From assembly GCA_002914805.1 (NCBI GenBank), contig JXTB01000334.1, positions 317,946 to 381,945 of the forward strand: 64,000 nt of DNA. The letters are read 5' to 3'. Each line of letters begins with the position of its first letter. Positions within the stretch are counted from its first letter, which is position 1. This document shows positions 13,780 through 26,534 of the stretch, one piece after another. Origin of the DNA: Parasponia andersonii. Lineage: Eukaryota > Streptophyta > Magnoliopsida > Rosales > Cannabaceae. Both the position numbers and the translations under genes were made by a program. The notes below the pieces were generated by a model that worked only from the letters and a program-made list of their open reading frames with translations, made no database searches and had not been told where the DNA came from.

Positions 13780-14860
13780 GACTTTAGATAGTCTACAGAA
13801 ATAACTTCTGTTGAAAGTAGTGTCTAATAGAATTACGTCTACAATGTATATGCTTAGACTTATCATTATATATATTACTCTATGCCCTTCCAATAGCCAA
13901 TTGACTATCGCAATGTATAGATATTGGCGGCACAACCTTAGGCCAATCTAAAATATCTTCTAAGAAATGACGTAGCCATTCAGCCTATTCTCCACATTTA
14001 TCCAGAGCTATAAATTCAGATTCCATTGTGGATCGGGCTATAATTGTTTGTTTTGAAGATTTTCATGATACAACTATTCCAACTAATGTGAACACATACC
14101 CACTAGTAAACTTTGAGTCTTTTATATCAGATATCTAATTTGTATCGTTGTATTTTTCTAAAACTACAGGATATCTGTTATAGTGTAGTCCATAGTTACG
14201 AGTATATCGTAAGTATCTAAGTACTTTCACAATTCCTTCCTAATGCTCAGCACTTAGATTACTCGTATATCGACTCAGTCTATTGACTGTGTAGGCTATA
14301 TCAAGCCTTGTACAACTCATCAAGTACATCAGACTACTAATCACACTAGAGTATTCTACGTAAAAAAACATTCTCACTTTTATTCTTATAAAGATGTTGA
14401 CTCATGTCTATTAGTGTTCTAGATACTTTAGAATCATCTTTGTTGAATTTCTCTAAAATTTTGTCCACATAGTATGATTGATTGAGTATAAGTTCATCAA
14501 ATGTCCTTATAATTTTAATTCCCAAAATTACAACGGCTAGACCTATATCTTTTATGCCAAATTTGGAGTTCAACATATTCTTAGTAGATTTAACCACCTT
14601 GTCATTACTACCAACAATAAGCATGTCATCAATATAAAGACACAAAATGACGTAGCCATTTTCAGTGTTTTTGACATAGACATATTTGTCACACTCATTA
14701 ATTTTAAAACTATTAGCAAGCATGACTTTGTCAAACTTTTCATGCCATTGCTTCAAGCCATAAATGACCATCCTCTCTGCCTGAATCTCATAGAGAATCA
14801 ATTAAAACTCCTGAACTTGACTGATTACAATTTTAGAGTCGACCATTTTATTATCGAAGA
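13780..14860 (-). pseudogene. Decayed copia reverse transcriptase / RNase H
   Basis: The minus strand keeps an open piece at 14346-14801 with YGLKQ, QWHEKFDKVM and LCLYIDDMLIVGS, the last being the catalytic DD motif of Ty1/copia reverse transcriptase. Downstream, after a frame break near 14360, the next parts are still recognisable (SLMYLMSC, RLSRYTSN, then the RNase H motif STMESEFIAL with KHIH further on), but several in-frame stops interrupt them. It is a dead pol fragment. Confidence 0.9.
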
Positions 14861-15774
14861 AGTACCCCACCACAAATTACTTAAAACCAGCATCCTTAGT
14901 TATATATTTATGGTCATTATCATTTCAAATAAGTGATTCATTTTCTAACATTTGTTTCAACAATTCAATTTTTTCATTTAAATAGTCCATTAGTTACATT
15001 TATTATTAGGATGAGTTTTTTGTGTATTTGAATGAGAATGGAGCCTTAGTAGGTATTTTTGCATGGTCCATTCTGATATCTTACATTCTAATTACAACTC
15101 ATTCCACTTTATCCACTTCAAATATCTCATGTTTTAATTATAACACATTCCATAATTTTCATTTAAATATACATATTCAAATGGGCGAACGAAATAGAGC
15201 CTTAGTTATTTTCACGTGTGAATTAGTTGTGAAATAAAATATTATAATAAGACCTTATGTTCTAAAAGGAAAGAAAAAGGAACTTTAGACGATGAACATA
15301 TACTTTGAGAAGATAACAACCTTGTTTGGTTCACCAACTCTATACCATTCAAATGTTATACTTATTTGAATGAGTATTTGTTTCAACAATTCTAGTTTTT
15401 TCTATTCAAATAGTTCATTTGAATGAATGTTTGTTTCGACAATTTAGTTTTTCCATTTAAATCGTTCATTGGGATGAATGATTGTTTCAACAATTCAGTT
15501 TTTCCATTCAAATTGTCCATCAGTCACATCAATTATTGAAATTGATTTTTTCTTCTTAGAATCAGAACGATGTTTCCCCTTATTTTCGAATGGAGCCCTT
15601 TTATTTTCGAATGATCCATTCAAATGTCTTTCGTTTTAATTATAACTCATTCTACTTTATTTCACTTCAAATGTCTCTCATTTTAATTATAATTTATTTC
15701 ACTATTTTTTTAAATATACACATTCAAATGATTAAACTAAACATTAATAAGATTAAGAGTGTTTAGAGATGCAA

Positions 15775-15917
15775 GTATGTACATGTGCCTATCTTGACTT
15801 ATGCTAAAGCATACCCATTATGGCTCATGTAAAGGATCCACTTCCAATGTCGAGGTCGTCGAAAGTTCGATTCCCCTCAAGCTCTTTAATGAAAAAGAAA
15901 GAAAGAAAAAAAAAACT
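15775..15917 (+). mobile_element. SINE-like element
   Basis: An A-box-like TGGCTCATGTAAAGG (about 15821-15835) is followed 30 bases later by a B-box-like AGTTCGATTCC (15864-15874), the internal promoter layout of tRNA-derived SINEs. The sequence ends in an A-rich tail (about 15890-15915). Twenty bases around the B box match a piece in a TPLATE intron near 60124. Target duplications were not resolved. Confidence 0.55.
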
Positions 15918-16057
15918 CAAAATACAACCAAAAATTGTTTATTAATAGTGTTCACCAATTTTGATTTCCTAAAAAAAAAATGATTATGTTGTGTTTATGG
16001 AATGGCCACCCAAAAGAATTAATCAAGCCAATCCAGCTTTTATATATATATATATAT

Positions 16058-16299
16058 GGTTGCCAATCCAATAGGTATTTTTTTTCTTTACCTATGGGTA
16101 GATATTTTTTTTTTAGCCGTTGGATCGCCATCTAATGGTGATCTAATGGCTATAATGAAGTGCATGAAAAGACGTGCATCATTAATACTTTTTATCTTTC
16201 TTACTTTTTACAATAAAAAAATATATATACTAAATTTTCATTGGCCAAATTGATAACTATGCATAGGTAAAAAAAAAAATACCTACTGGATTGGTGCCC
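16058..16299. mobile_element. MITE inserted in a TA microsatellite
   Basis: The two ends are inverted copies of each other over about 38 bases. The left end has CCAATCCAATAGGTATT followed by a T-run and ACCTATG; the right end is its mirror, CATAGGT, an A-run, then ACCTACTGGATTGGTGCCC. The 242-bp element has no coding capacity and is flanked on both sides by TA repeats, so its target duplication is hidden. The superfamily is uncertain; a Mutator-like origin with TA-rich target preference is one option. Confidence 0.8.
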
Positions 16300-16324
16300 T
16301 ATATATATAAATATATATATATAT

Positions 16325-16425
16325 ACTTTTTTGGAGAACAAGTATTCGAACTCGGGATCTTGTACATTAGAAAGAGGTGCAGTTATTACTAAGCTAAACC
16401 TACGACTACAAAATTGATATAGTTT
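16325..16425 (-). mobile_element. SINE-like tRNA-derived fragment
   Basis: On the minus strand an A-box-like TAGCTTAGTAAT is followed by GAGATCCCGAG-type sequence and a B-box-like GAGTTCGAATAC, then a short A-run and TA repeats. This matches the usual layout of plant tRNA-derived repeats. It lies between the MITE and the hAT-like element. Confidence 0.45.
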
Positions 16426-16435
16426 AAAGTATACA

Positions 16436-17567
16436 TAGGGCCGTCTCAATACAATTTGGGGCCTATGCGAAATCTTAAAATAAGGGTCTCTTTTTTATAA
16501 AAAAAATTATAGAATATTTTACATTAAAGAGGAAAAAAAAAAGAACAATCATTTATACCATTCAAAAACGATAAAAACAACCTATTACATCCAATAAAGA
16601 AAAATCAATAACAACCAAAATAAAATCACAATAAAGTTAAAGCATAATGTAACTAAAATAAAATGTTAAATCTCACTAAACTATTCTCCACCAATAATAG
16701 GCATGCTTTCTCCGCTTTACAAAAATATTTTCTATAATTCCTTAACTCATTTAAATTTATTTGTTCAATTGTTTTTGCATTTGAGTTGTTTACATCCTTT
16801 TTATTATACTTGTGAACATTTTATGAACATTTTTTCAAGAGCTTAATTTTGGAATTGAATCAAACTTTCTACTCTTCTTTTTTTTGTTTTCTTCTAGAAT
16901 GTGTCATACTGGGATGCATGTTTCTATTAGACATAGTTTTTAAATCTAAGCTTTCATAAAAACCAAATTTACACACAAAAAAAAAATACCTACGCAAAAC
17001 TCAAAAAAAGAAGAAGAATAAGAAATAGATAAAAAAATGAATAAGAAAGACATAATTTGGATATTTTATGGCCAAAAAATCTCTAATCTCTTCGAATCAA
17101 AGTCTTTTAATATTTAATAATTTTTTCTACTATAACCGCATATGCTAATTACTAACAGTAACACAAGAAGAAATAGTGTGTAAAAACTAAAATGGCTACA
17201 GAGAAAAAAGAATGTGTGTATAACATATTCATATTCGTGGACTGTCAATACCTACTGCATGAGTTGGATATATGGAAAATTTTGATACTTCCTAGATCAA
17301 CTAATGTTAGAGCAAAAAGCCTATAACTTGGCTACGTGGAGTTTAGGAAAGAAAACACAAGTAATGAGACCTTTCTTTCTTTTTCTTTTTTTTTTTTTTT
17401 TGAAAGGTGATGGAGCCTTTCAATGAGGAGTAAATTAATAAAAAGTGATATTTAATAATAAAAATTAATTTAAAAAATATAATAGTAGTTAAAATATAGA
17501 TTATTTTTGGGGTCTTCATAGATGGGCCTAGGACATTACCTTTCTTACCTAATAATTGAGCCGGTAC
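16436..17567. mobile_element. Non-autonomous hAT-like DNA element
   Basis: The left end reads AGGGCCGTCTCAAT followed by TTTGGGGCC and CATGCGAAATC-like sequence; the right end read backwards is CAGTACCGGCTCAAT followed by GTCCTAGGCCCAT. Elements with GGGCCGGCTCAA ends and AT-rich interiors of about 1 kb are common in plants. No transposase frame is visible. An 8-bp target duplication is not clear. Confidence 0.5.
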
Positions 17568-18509
17568 TGCGTACGTAATTGAGCCAAAAGTTGTCTTATA
17601 AGAGCTACAACTACATTTTGTCAATTTTGTGGAGCTACTCTATATTTTAACTATTGATTGATAACTTTGTATAAAATTTAAGATAATAAAATATAAATGC
17701 AAATAAATATTTAAGTTTTTCTAAAGGAAATGTTAATCTGATCACCCACTGGGCCTCACCTCCGTTAGTCTACGGCAATGCGTGCATATATAATCACACG
17801 TCTTGGTCTAAATGTAGCCTTACACATTAGTATGCAAACATAGGTTGATAATGAAAGTTAGACTATGGTCCTACCGATTATAAAATGTATAGTTTGGTTT
17901 AAGTTGAGTTAACTTAGTCCCCTAAAACATTTTGAAATGGGTTGAAAAACTCGAAACCAATTTGAATATCACTTGAATTAGATTAGAATAGGTGAGTGTA
18001 GTAACGAGAATATGGATGAACACTCGCAACCAAGCCACTCAGTTTGACAGTTGTGATTTCCAGTTACGTACGTGTTAGCATTAACGGTCTTGATTTGAAA
18101 TTTATCCCCATCGAATCTCCCGACTGGTACTAGACATTTGGTGCGCGATTCGAGCCCAAGCCAAAGATTCCCGGCCCCACCCAAGCCATCCCCAAATTGA
18201 AATATTCAAATGCACGAGCCGAGCCAACAGTTGCCGCTCATCCACTTGCCCCAATAGACACTAACCCAAGCTGATAGCGCCATATACACTCACCCCAATA
18301 ACGTGGACCCCGCGCACTTAAATACTAATTTTTGTTTTATTTATTTATTTTTTTTACTTTTTAACTGCGGTAAACCCAAGTCAAACCATCCCGATAAATT
18401 TGCAACCCCGCTTCCTTCCCTCCCATTCTCTGGCGCTCACTTCTTTCAACTTCTTTTATTCTTTTTTTTCTTTTTTCAAATTATTTATTTATTTATTTAT
18501 TAATCTCAT
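17568..18509. other. Intergenic, promoter side of the ankyrin gene
   Basis: No coding features are seen. The last few hundred bases are likely the promoter of the ankyrin-repeat gene and end in T-rich and TTTA repeats at about 18470-18500. Confidence 0.55.
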
Positions 18510-18651
18510 TCTCTCTCTCTCTCTCGAGCTTCGAGTTCGTTTCAAAGAGAGATAGACTAGCTTTGGAGAGAGAGAGAGAGAGAGAGAGAGAACGCATGCT
18601 CTTCTGCAACTGAAGCTCAACTATCGAAGCTCAAATTTTCTTCGCCGGGAA
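18510..18651 (+). promoter_or_regulatory. CT/GA-rich 5' leader of the ankyrin gene
   Basis: A CT dinucleotide run (18510-18525) and a GA run (18565-18591) lie just before the ATG at 18652. Pyrimidine patches and GA repeats near plant transcription starts are common and can bind BBR/BPC factors. This stretch is probably the core promoter and 5' UTR. Confidence 0.5.
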
Positions 18652-21600
18652 ATGACTGTCTTCTCCGGCAAGCAGGTATTTCCGGTGGACTACGAGGCGG
18701 AGGTCTCCAAACGCCTCCTCGAAGCTTCGCTCTCCGGCGATCTGAAATCGGCGAATGACTGTATCGCCGATCCGTTCGTGGATGTCAACTTCGTTGACGC
18801 TGTGTGCCTCAAGACGAGGAAGACCGAGGTGGTGTTGCGCGATGAATCGGCGAGCGAGGTCTGCGTCGACTACGAGGAGTTCAAAACCGATGTCACGGCT
18901 CTTTTCCTGGCCGTTCATGCTGGAAATGTTGGCTTGGTTAGGAAATTACTGGTAATGTACTGACTCAGAGTTTGATTTTTGTCACTCTGGTTGAAGTTGA
19001 GGCTTTCTTGAACTATTTCATTGAGCTTGTTCATCTTCATTCTTCACTGATTTTTAAGCATTTCTTGTTTACTTTCATAGAATTTGAAGTATGTTGCCTC
19101 TTTTTTTTTTTTTTTTTTTTTTTTTTGAACTGTCAACTTAGAACATAAGCTGTTTTGTGTTCTTCTACTTGTAGTTTAGGTTTGACTGCCAAAATTTTTA
19201 TATTTATGTGCAGTGTGCTCTCTTATTGTTATTATTATTTTAGTTATGCATTTGTGAATTTACTGGTTATCATCACACTTTTCCCCTCTTTTTGGTTCCT
19301 CGGTAAACAAAATTATAGGATTATGTATATTTTGTTGGATCTTATTTTCTCATTAATCTTATCTGATTTCTTTGTCTGGAAAAAGAGAAACTGAGAATTA
19401 AGTCTAAACTTTAACCTTTTCTTTTGCTTAAATAGCGAATATTTCCTTCTTTTTTTTTTTTTTTTTGTTTGTGGTCTATTTAGTTTAACATTCTTAGCAA
19501 AATTTGAGTATAAGAATTGGAAAAAGAAACAGTGTAGACCGTTAATGAAGTCATTTGATCCTTTTGACGTCTCAAGAGATTCATTGTCTTTATTACGTTT
19601 CCCTGTTCGGGTACATATGAAAATGTGAGTATGTGACATTACCTCTCATTAGTAGCAGCATACTGTAGCACCAATTTTGTTCACGATTTTTTTTAAGTAC
19701 TAATTTTCCCAGTTAACTTATTCAAATTTATTAAGGTCCTTATTGACTGACTGATATTCATAGATAAATACCAGTCTTTTCGTTTATACTTTATATATAA
19801 CATTGGCCAAGATGATCAACATGTTTGTGGTTTTACTTTGTCTTGTTCTGTAATTAATATGTTTGAATTATTTTGGAGTCTGAAATTACGAAGTCAAGAG
19901 TTTTCAACTCATCTTCGGACCCAGTTGTACTTTAGAATAAAGAAAGATTTTAGTCTACGAAAAAGATGTAAATATTATAGTTGATGCATGTACCAAATAT
20001 ATATGATTTGTAAATTTGCAACTTGGAGGAAACCTGTATATCCGACCTGCTGAAAAATGATAAGCTTATTTATGAATATTCAGAAATGGAATAGCCGATA
20101 AAACAAATGGTTGTTAGGTAGCATATTTCTAAATTTTAGTTGAGCCCTCTTTTAATTTTTTTTTTTTTGGCTGAATGATTATTTTTATGGTCTAAAAGTC
20201 CCGTACCGAGTTGTCTCTCTGACCAAGTACACACATGATTGACGATACATCTCCCTTTCCCTTTTGTTTTTATGACATTCATTCACTCACTGCCTTAGCA
20301 AAATTTACATGCTTGGTTGCCCATCCCATCAGAGTGGCCTTGACAGTTCGTAGTTCGTACTAAGCGAATAAACCAAGATGGATATTGATTTATATTTTTT
20401 TGTTTTTGGCATCTATAGAGATTATGGTCAAATTATTTGATGAAATATGTGATGTTTTCTTGTGGACACTCACTAAGAGTTGGTATGTTGGAAAAATAAT
20501 AGAGCGTTGGAGCCGATATAAATCAGAAACTCTTCAGGGGCTTCGCGACAACAGCAGCAGTAAGGGAGAGCCACCTTGAGATTCTTGAAATCTTACTAAA
20601 AGCTGGGGCGTCTCAGCCAGCTTGCGAGGAAGCTCTGTTGGAGGCGAGCTGTCATGGACGTGCCAAGTTTGCTGAGCTGCTAATGGCTTCCGATCTAGTT
20701 AGGCCCCATATTGCTGTGCATGCTCTTGTCACAGCATGCTGCAGGGGGTTTGTCGACTTGGTGGACACTCTCATCAAGGTAAAACTTTATATTTACTTCC
20801 ACATACAGGTTGACCATAGCAAACTATTTAGGTCCCACTGCCGGGAGTTTCTTTAGGAAAACAAAATTGACTTTGACCCTTGAGCATTTTGTGAATGCTC
20901 GTAGTTTTTGTGGTCATGACTCACGGTAATTTAATTTAGAGTAAATAACTAAGAGAAAAAAAAAAAATAAAATTGATGTCACAATTCAACGAATTTGTCA
21001 CTTATTGCCTATAACCTGAAGGGTGAATATTAGTAGTGTTTGTCCCCCTTACTCTTTATTACTGTTGACATGCATGCTGGATTGGATGTCAGCTTAGATA
21101 AATATCATTACTATTACTGTTTCTCCATGATGGTTGTTTGGATTTTTAATGGTGATAGTTTCTTAGTTTACGACTTTAAACTTTTTCACACCTTTTTCTG
21201 GTCCTGCACAGACCTTTATTTACTCCATGTTGCTTTGCATCACTTTTAATTCATAAGCATAGTCTCTCTTTATTGTATGATGAGACAAAACACCGTATTA
21301 AATTGCTGAGATTAATGATAAATGTGCAAGATTTGGCACCAGGGAATCCATCTAATGGATTTTGTTCTGTTTTGCATTAGTAACTTCATTGATTCTTCAA
21401 ATTGACATCACTGTTGTTCTTGCTTAATTGCAGTGTGGCGTCGATGCAAGTGCAGCAGATAGGGTGTTGCTCCAGTCCTCTAAACCTTCCTTGCACGCGA
21501 ATGTAGACTGCACTGCATTAGTTGCTGCGGTTGTTAGTAGGCAGATCTCCGTTGTTCATTTGCTGCTACGGGTAACTTCTTCAACTTACCAGTCAATTAT

Positions 21601-23900
21601 TCTAGACATCTGTCATACTACATATATGGACAAGTTCGTGGGGTCTCAGTTCTTTTACGTTCACCGGTTTTTAGAAGTCTTAGAGTTTTTATTAATGGTT
21701 CCTTTACGAAAGTGTCCTATAATTTCGAGTACGTTACTTATGATGTGCAATCCTAATAAGCGAGAAAATTAGGAATTGAAGAGGACTGGTTTTTTAGGCA
21801 ATTCCATATACCGACTTTGCTTTAAGTTATGATCCATTTGTCTTTATCCAGCACATGCATAACCAGAGCGTGGGTCTTAAAGTATGACCCAAATACTACT
21901 ATGTATCTTGCGTGTATGGCACACCGATGGCGTTCTTTCAACACCAAATACTGCTATCTAGCTTATTTTTTTCTCAACACAGTAGGGAAGGAGTTATTTT
22001 ATTTTATTTTTATTTTGTCTTTTTAAAATTTTTTTTTTTAATTGATATAGCTTCTAGAAATGTTTCCACTTTCCAGTACGTGTAAATCTGACACCCAACA
22101 TACGGGTAGGTCCCTTCTATTATGATGTTGCAATTACTGTGACAGCTGGATGCGAACCTTTGGATAAACCTAATGGTGCAGGTTCTGTGTTTGCATAAAA
22201 TCTGAACAGAAAATGTGTCAGATGCTATAATTCAGTTATACAGATTCCATAGTCAGTAGTGCACGAGAAAGTTCCCTTACTGTTCTAGTGATAAATTTCT
22301 TTTTCTCTCTTATAGCCACATGACTCAAAATTTATTTGGTCCTTCTCCCAAAATGGAAATACAGGCTGGTGCCAGGACAGACATTAAAGTAAAGCTGGGA
22401 GCATGGTCTTGGGACACAGCTACAGGGGAAGAGCTTCGTGTTGGTGCTGGACTTGCAGAGCCTTATCCTGTGACCTGGTGCGCCGTTGAGTATTTCGAAA
22501 GTAGTGGTGCAATCTTGCGAATGCTCCTTCAGCAACTCTCCCTCCATACCCCTCACTGTGGAAGGACCCTTCTTCACCATGCCATCCTATGTGGCAATGC
22601 TGGAGCTGTAAGCGTGCTCTTAAGTTGCGGAGCCAATGTAGAATCCCCTGTTAAAACAACTGGGATAACCATGTTTCATCCAATACACATGGCTGCGCGT
22701 CTAGGATTCTCTACAATTCTTCAATGCCTCATTGATTCTGGTTGTGATATAAACTCCAAGACTGCCATTGGTGACACGGCCTTAATGATTTGTGCAAGAT
22801 ATAAGCAAGAGGCATGTCTCAGAGTATTAGCCATGGCTGGTGCTGATTTTGGATTGGTTAACGCTGATGGTCAGTCTGTGAGTTCACTTGCTGGATTATG
22901 TAAGTGGTTCCTTGGCTATCAACAAGCAGTGATGGATGTGATAAAAGCTGGGAAGTTGCTCAAATCCAGTGATCTTACTGTTTTCTCTCCCTTGATCTTT
23001 GCGGCTCAAGCTGGTGACATAGAGGCCTTAAAAGTTCTAATCGCTTGGGGAGGATTTCATGTAGATTATCAGGATGACAATGGCTTCTCAGCAGTTATGG
23101 TAACTGCGTTGAAGGGTCATGTTGAAGCATTCCGCTTCCTGGTCTATGCAGGAGCTGATGTAAAGTTAACTAACAAATCTGGTGAGACAGCAATTACACT
23201 ATCTGAATCGAACCAAAATCGTGACCTATTTGAGAAAGTAATGCTCGAGTTTGCACTCGAAAAGGGCAACTGCTCTGCCGGAGGGTTCTATGCTTTGCAT
23301 TGTGCAGCTCGTCGTGGGGATCTGGATGCTGTCAAATTGTTGACAAGTCGGGATTATGACGTGAATATCCCCGACGGGGACAGTTATACTCCACTCATGT
23401 TGGCTGCAAGAGAGGGCTACGGTGCCATATGTCGACTGTTGATCTCTCATGGAGCCAAGATTAATTTTAAGAACAATAGGGGTGAAACCGCACTGGCACT
23501 TGCTAGGAAGAACGGTAGTATGCATAATGAAGCAGAGCATGTATTGCTGGATGAACTTGCTCGTAATTTGGTAATAGGTGGTGCCCATGTTCGGAAGCAC
23601 ACAAAAGGAGGGAAGGGAAGTCCTCACGGAAAGGAAATTAGAATGGTTGGAAGTGCTGGGGTATTACGCTGGGGAAAGTCGAGCAGGAGAAATGTGATAT
23701 GCAAAGAGGCAGACTTGGGAGCAAGCCAGGCCTTCCGTAATAACAGACGCACTAAGCGTGATGCTGATGAACCTGGCCTGTTTAGGGTGGTGACTAACCG
23801 CAACAAGGAGGTGCATTTTGTGTGCGAGGGTGGGCTTGAAACGGCAGAACTGTGGGTCAGGGGTATAAAGCTTGTCACGAGAGAGGCTATTTTTGCTTAG
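18652..23900 (+). CDS. Ankyrin-repeat protein, 749 aa
   Basis: Four exons join in frame: 18652-18951, 20503-20778, 21434-21571 and 22365-23900. The protein starts MTVFSGKQVFPVDYEAEV, the typical start of a conserved plant ankyrin family of about 750 aa. Ankyrin repeats begin near residue 80 (TALFLAVHAGNVGLVRKLL) and continue to about residue 640, for example HHAILCGNAGAVSVLLSCG and YTPLMLAAREGYGAICRLL. A middle piece without repeats (LGAWSWDTATGEELRVGAG) and a basic C-terminal end with FRVVTNRNKEVHFVCEGG are family-specific. No membrane segment or catalytic domain is seen, so it likely works as a protein-binding scaffold; its biological role is not known to me. The large last exon carries two-thirds of the protein. 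Splice sites are canonical GT-AG. Confidence 0.92.
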
Positions 23901-24429
23901 AGAGAGATGAAAGCTGAGAAGTTTTAAAGTACTAGGATGTATAGACGTTTAGATGTTTAGACCAGTACTTCATCTTGAAGTACCAGGTCTTTATTTTCAG
24001 GTAAATGTTTTGATCCGTAATATGTAAATTTGTTATCACCTGGTAGAAAAGGAAATCTTATTCCGTTAGCTTTCCTTGAGAGCATTGCGTACTTTAAAAA
24101 ACATTTGAATAGCGAAAAGAGAAGAGACCATCATAGACGAAAATACATAACAAATGGCACTAAGTATTGACAGAATGAACGTGAGTCGTAGTAGATTCCT
24201 CGACGAAAATAATCATTATTCCCGCAAAACAAGCAGGACTTCATGTCGTAATAGCGTTAAGCTCACTCTTTATCCTGCTACCAGTCACCACTATGGTAAA
24301 CATTACAACATAAAATCAAAGTAACTATCTGTAATCGATCAAAGAATTCCCTCAAGAGTGCAGGAGTGGATCTCTTAGACACAGGTGGGTTCTTTGTGCA
24401 ACGAGGAAAAACTGACACCGAACCACCAC
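23901..24429. other. Convergent 3' ends of ankyrin gene and RRF
   Basis: The plus-strand ankyrin gene and the minus-strand RRF gene face each other here. The stretch should hold both 3' UTRs. No other feature is seen. Confidence 0.7.
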
Positions 24430-26534
24430 TCAGCTTGTAATCTCCTTCTCCTTTGCCTTGCATAGGTCCTCTGCTGTCTTGATGAACTTTTTGGTCAACT
24501 CTTCAACCTGGGAAACGTTTTGAAAATCAGAAAACTGGGAGCAGAACCTAATCTCCATACAATAAATAAATACTTTAGATTATAACTCACCTCTTTTTCC
24601 AATCTTTTTAAATCATCTTTAGGGTAACTTGATTGCAATTTCTTTGTTGTATCCATCGCCTGCAAAATCAGAGTGACCACCAATCTATTTTTAGAAGAAA
24701 CAAAGACGCATTCCCACGTTTGCAGCATATATAAAATCTCATTATAAAGTGCTACTATTCTTCTTGGACTTGCCAAGACACAAGGTTCTAAAATTGTTTA
24801 GGGCACAAACAACTATGCAGGCGAAAAAACTGTTATGCTAAGACCTGGAAATAAGATGTTCAACTTATTAGCCACTTCGACTGCTAAATACCGCACTGAA
24901 AAAAGTGGTGAACGTCATGTCTTTCTTGGGATAAATATTAAAGATATTCGAATGAAAACCATCGTTTAATTTCCATGCACGGTGATACTTCTTTCCCAAG
25001 CATGGGAATTTGTAGATGGAAATAAGATTAAAAAGAAAAGGAGAACTTCAATTAATCTACCTTTTGGCGAGCCCTTCTTATGCTTTGTCTGGCATCTTCA
25101 CAAGACTTCATAACCACTTTACAAACAGCCTGATAAAAGTCATTACAACAAATAGTGACCAAAAAATAACGACACTAGAAAAAAGTGAAAATTGAGGGGA
25201 AAAAGGAAATATATGAAACCTGAATATGCTCTTTGGTCAATCTGGTCAAACAAAATGAAGAGAAGAAGTCATTTTGATGGTTAAGCACTTGTAGCTTAAA
25301 TGAAACAGACACCAAGAAATTGCACCAACTATCTCTAGTGACACTACTAGAAAATGAGCTCTGGAACTGAAGAAAAAATTAACTATAATTGGATAAGTCT
25401 TACGGAGGAATAACAGCAATCAATCGGTCACCATCCACCCTAGGATTTAGCCCCAAGGGAGATGAAACAATGGCGCTCTCCAAGCTTTTTAGAGCCTGCA
25501 GCAAGTAGTCAACCGGAAATCGTGGGATGAATTTTCCTTTTTCCACAATAGGGTTGTTTGTTTACTCAATGAACAAAATTACAAGCAAATTCAATTATTT
25601 TACAAAATGCCACTACCAAAATTACAGGGAAGATCGAGGACATACACAACAAAATTCTACTAACCCCATAATCGATTGCGAAAACAGGAACTATTTAATG
25701 CGGTAGTGAGGATAAAAAATGAATGTCTAAAGATGTTCAGAAGAACTAAGTTACTTACACTTGGATCAAAAGGATTTATAGATAAGCTTTTCGAGTCCAT
25801 AACTGAAACAACCGCTATCTGATTCAATGGCAACTTCACATCACCAGTATCCACTATAATATGGTCGAGCATTCCTGCATCACCGTTAAGCAAATGACAT
25901 GACCACAAACAACATTTCAGACAAATTCATAACCAGAATGAGAAAATATACACAAAAACGAATAGCAAATACTGTTGTTAATGCACCTGCCGATGCCCTT
26001 CCGGTTCGTAGTTTGCTTAATTCTACTGATAATGCAGCAATGGCAGCCTCCATCTGTGAGGTCGCATTGGACTTAATAGTTGGCCCCATGTCAGGTAAAA
26101 CTTCCAATGGACTCGCAGCAGAGTCATCCTCTAAAAAATTTCAAAATTTGCATATAAATTTTTAATCATAATGAATAATCAATCCCAGCTCTGAAAATAT
26201 ATCACCATTTCTAAAACTGTAATTGCATTTAAGGAAAAAAAAACTCGAATTTTCCTAAATTTATCTTCATTAACCAAAAGGGGTTTGAAAGTTTTTTATT
26301 TATTTTTCTCAGGAAAAAGGGATTGACGGAATTACTTGACTTGCGGCCTTTGGCGAAGCCTCTGCGACTATCTCTGAGGAAATCAAGTGCCGGAAGAGAG
26401 AGAATTCTCCGAGTCTCAGAGTTGCAGACGCAATTGTTGGAGCTGATCAAGTGCGAGAAATCTCGGCTATGCAGCGTGGAGCTCCGGAGAAGCACGTTTC
26501 GATACGAAAACGCGCGTCTAAGAACGATCGCCAT
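24430..26534 (-). CDS. RRF: Organellar ribosome recycling factor
   Basis: Splits the post-termination ribosome, together with an EF-G-type factor, so that subunits can be reused in an organelle. Eight exons give 262 aa: 26336-26534, 25987-26130, 25759-25874, 25404-25495, 25220-25241, 25061-25129, 24591-24659 and 24430-24507. The first 70-75 residues are Arg/Ser-rich (MAIVLRRAFSYRN, RRGFAKGRK) and look like a mitochondrial targeting peptide. The mature part has the family signature LSKLRTGRAS (about residues 105-114), then LPLNQIAVVSV, INPFDPS and NPRVDGDRLIAVIPP, and a C-terminal helix with LKRLEKEVEELTKKFI. Exon 5 is only 22 nt long, yet it is needed for PLTKEHIQ. I prefer the ATG at 26534 over one further upstream in the same frame because it starts a typical presequence. 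It shares a 600-bp divergent intergenic space with MTERF5. Confidence 0.94.

Larger units (their letters stand above)
11881..14950 (-). mobile_element. Truncated Ty1/copia retrotransposon
   Basis: Read on the minus strand, the element has a 35-base stub of its 5' LTR (14916-14950), a decayed piece of pol (about 13780-14860), a polypurine tract next to 13084 (GTGGGGGATTG on the minus strand) and a full 3' LTR (11881-13083). TTTGT flanks both sides (11876-11880 and 14951-14955) as a 5-bp target duplication. Removing the element and one TTTGT restores a continuous copy of the surrounding repeat, which supports the borders. Gag, protease, integrase and most of the 5' LTR are missing, so it cannot move by itself. 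Confidence 0.85.
11760..15740. repeat. Older minisatellite-like repeat split by a copia insertion
   Basis: At 11760-11880 and again from 14951 to about 15740 the sequence is built from degenerate units containing CATTCAAATGGTTCATT, GAATGAATG, TTGTTTCAACAATTC and a T-rich run. The clearest tandem part is 15350-15540, where about three units of roughly 52 bp follow one another. The block was one piece before the copia element at 11881-14950 entered it. It may be the inside of an old non-autonomous element. Confidence 0.65.

Noticed and set aside
15864..15882. tRNA gene
   Set aside because: Only promoter boxes are present; no cloverleaf stems or acceptor can be formed, so a SINE is the better reading.
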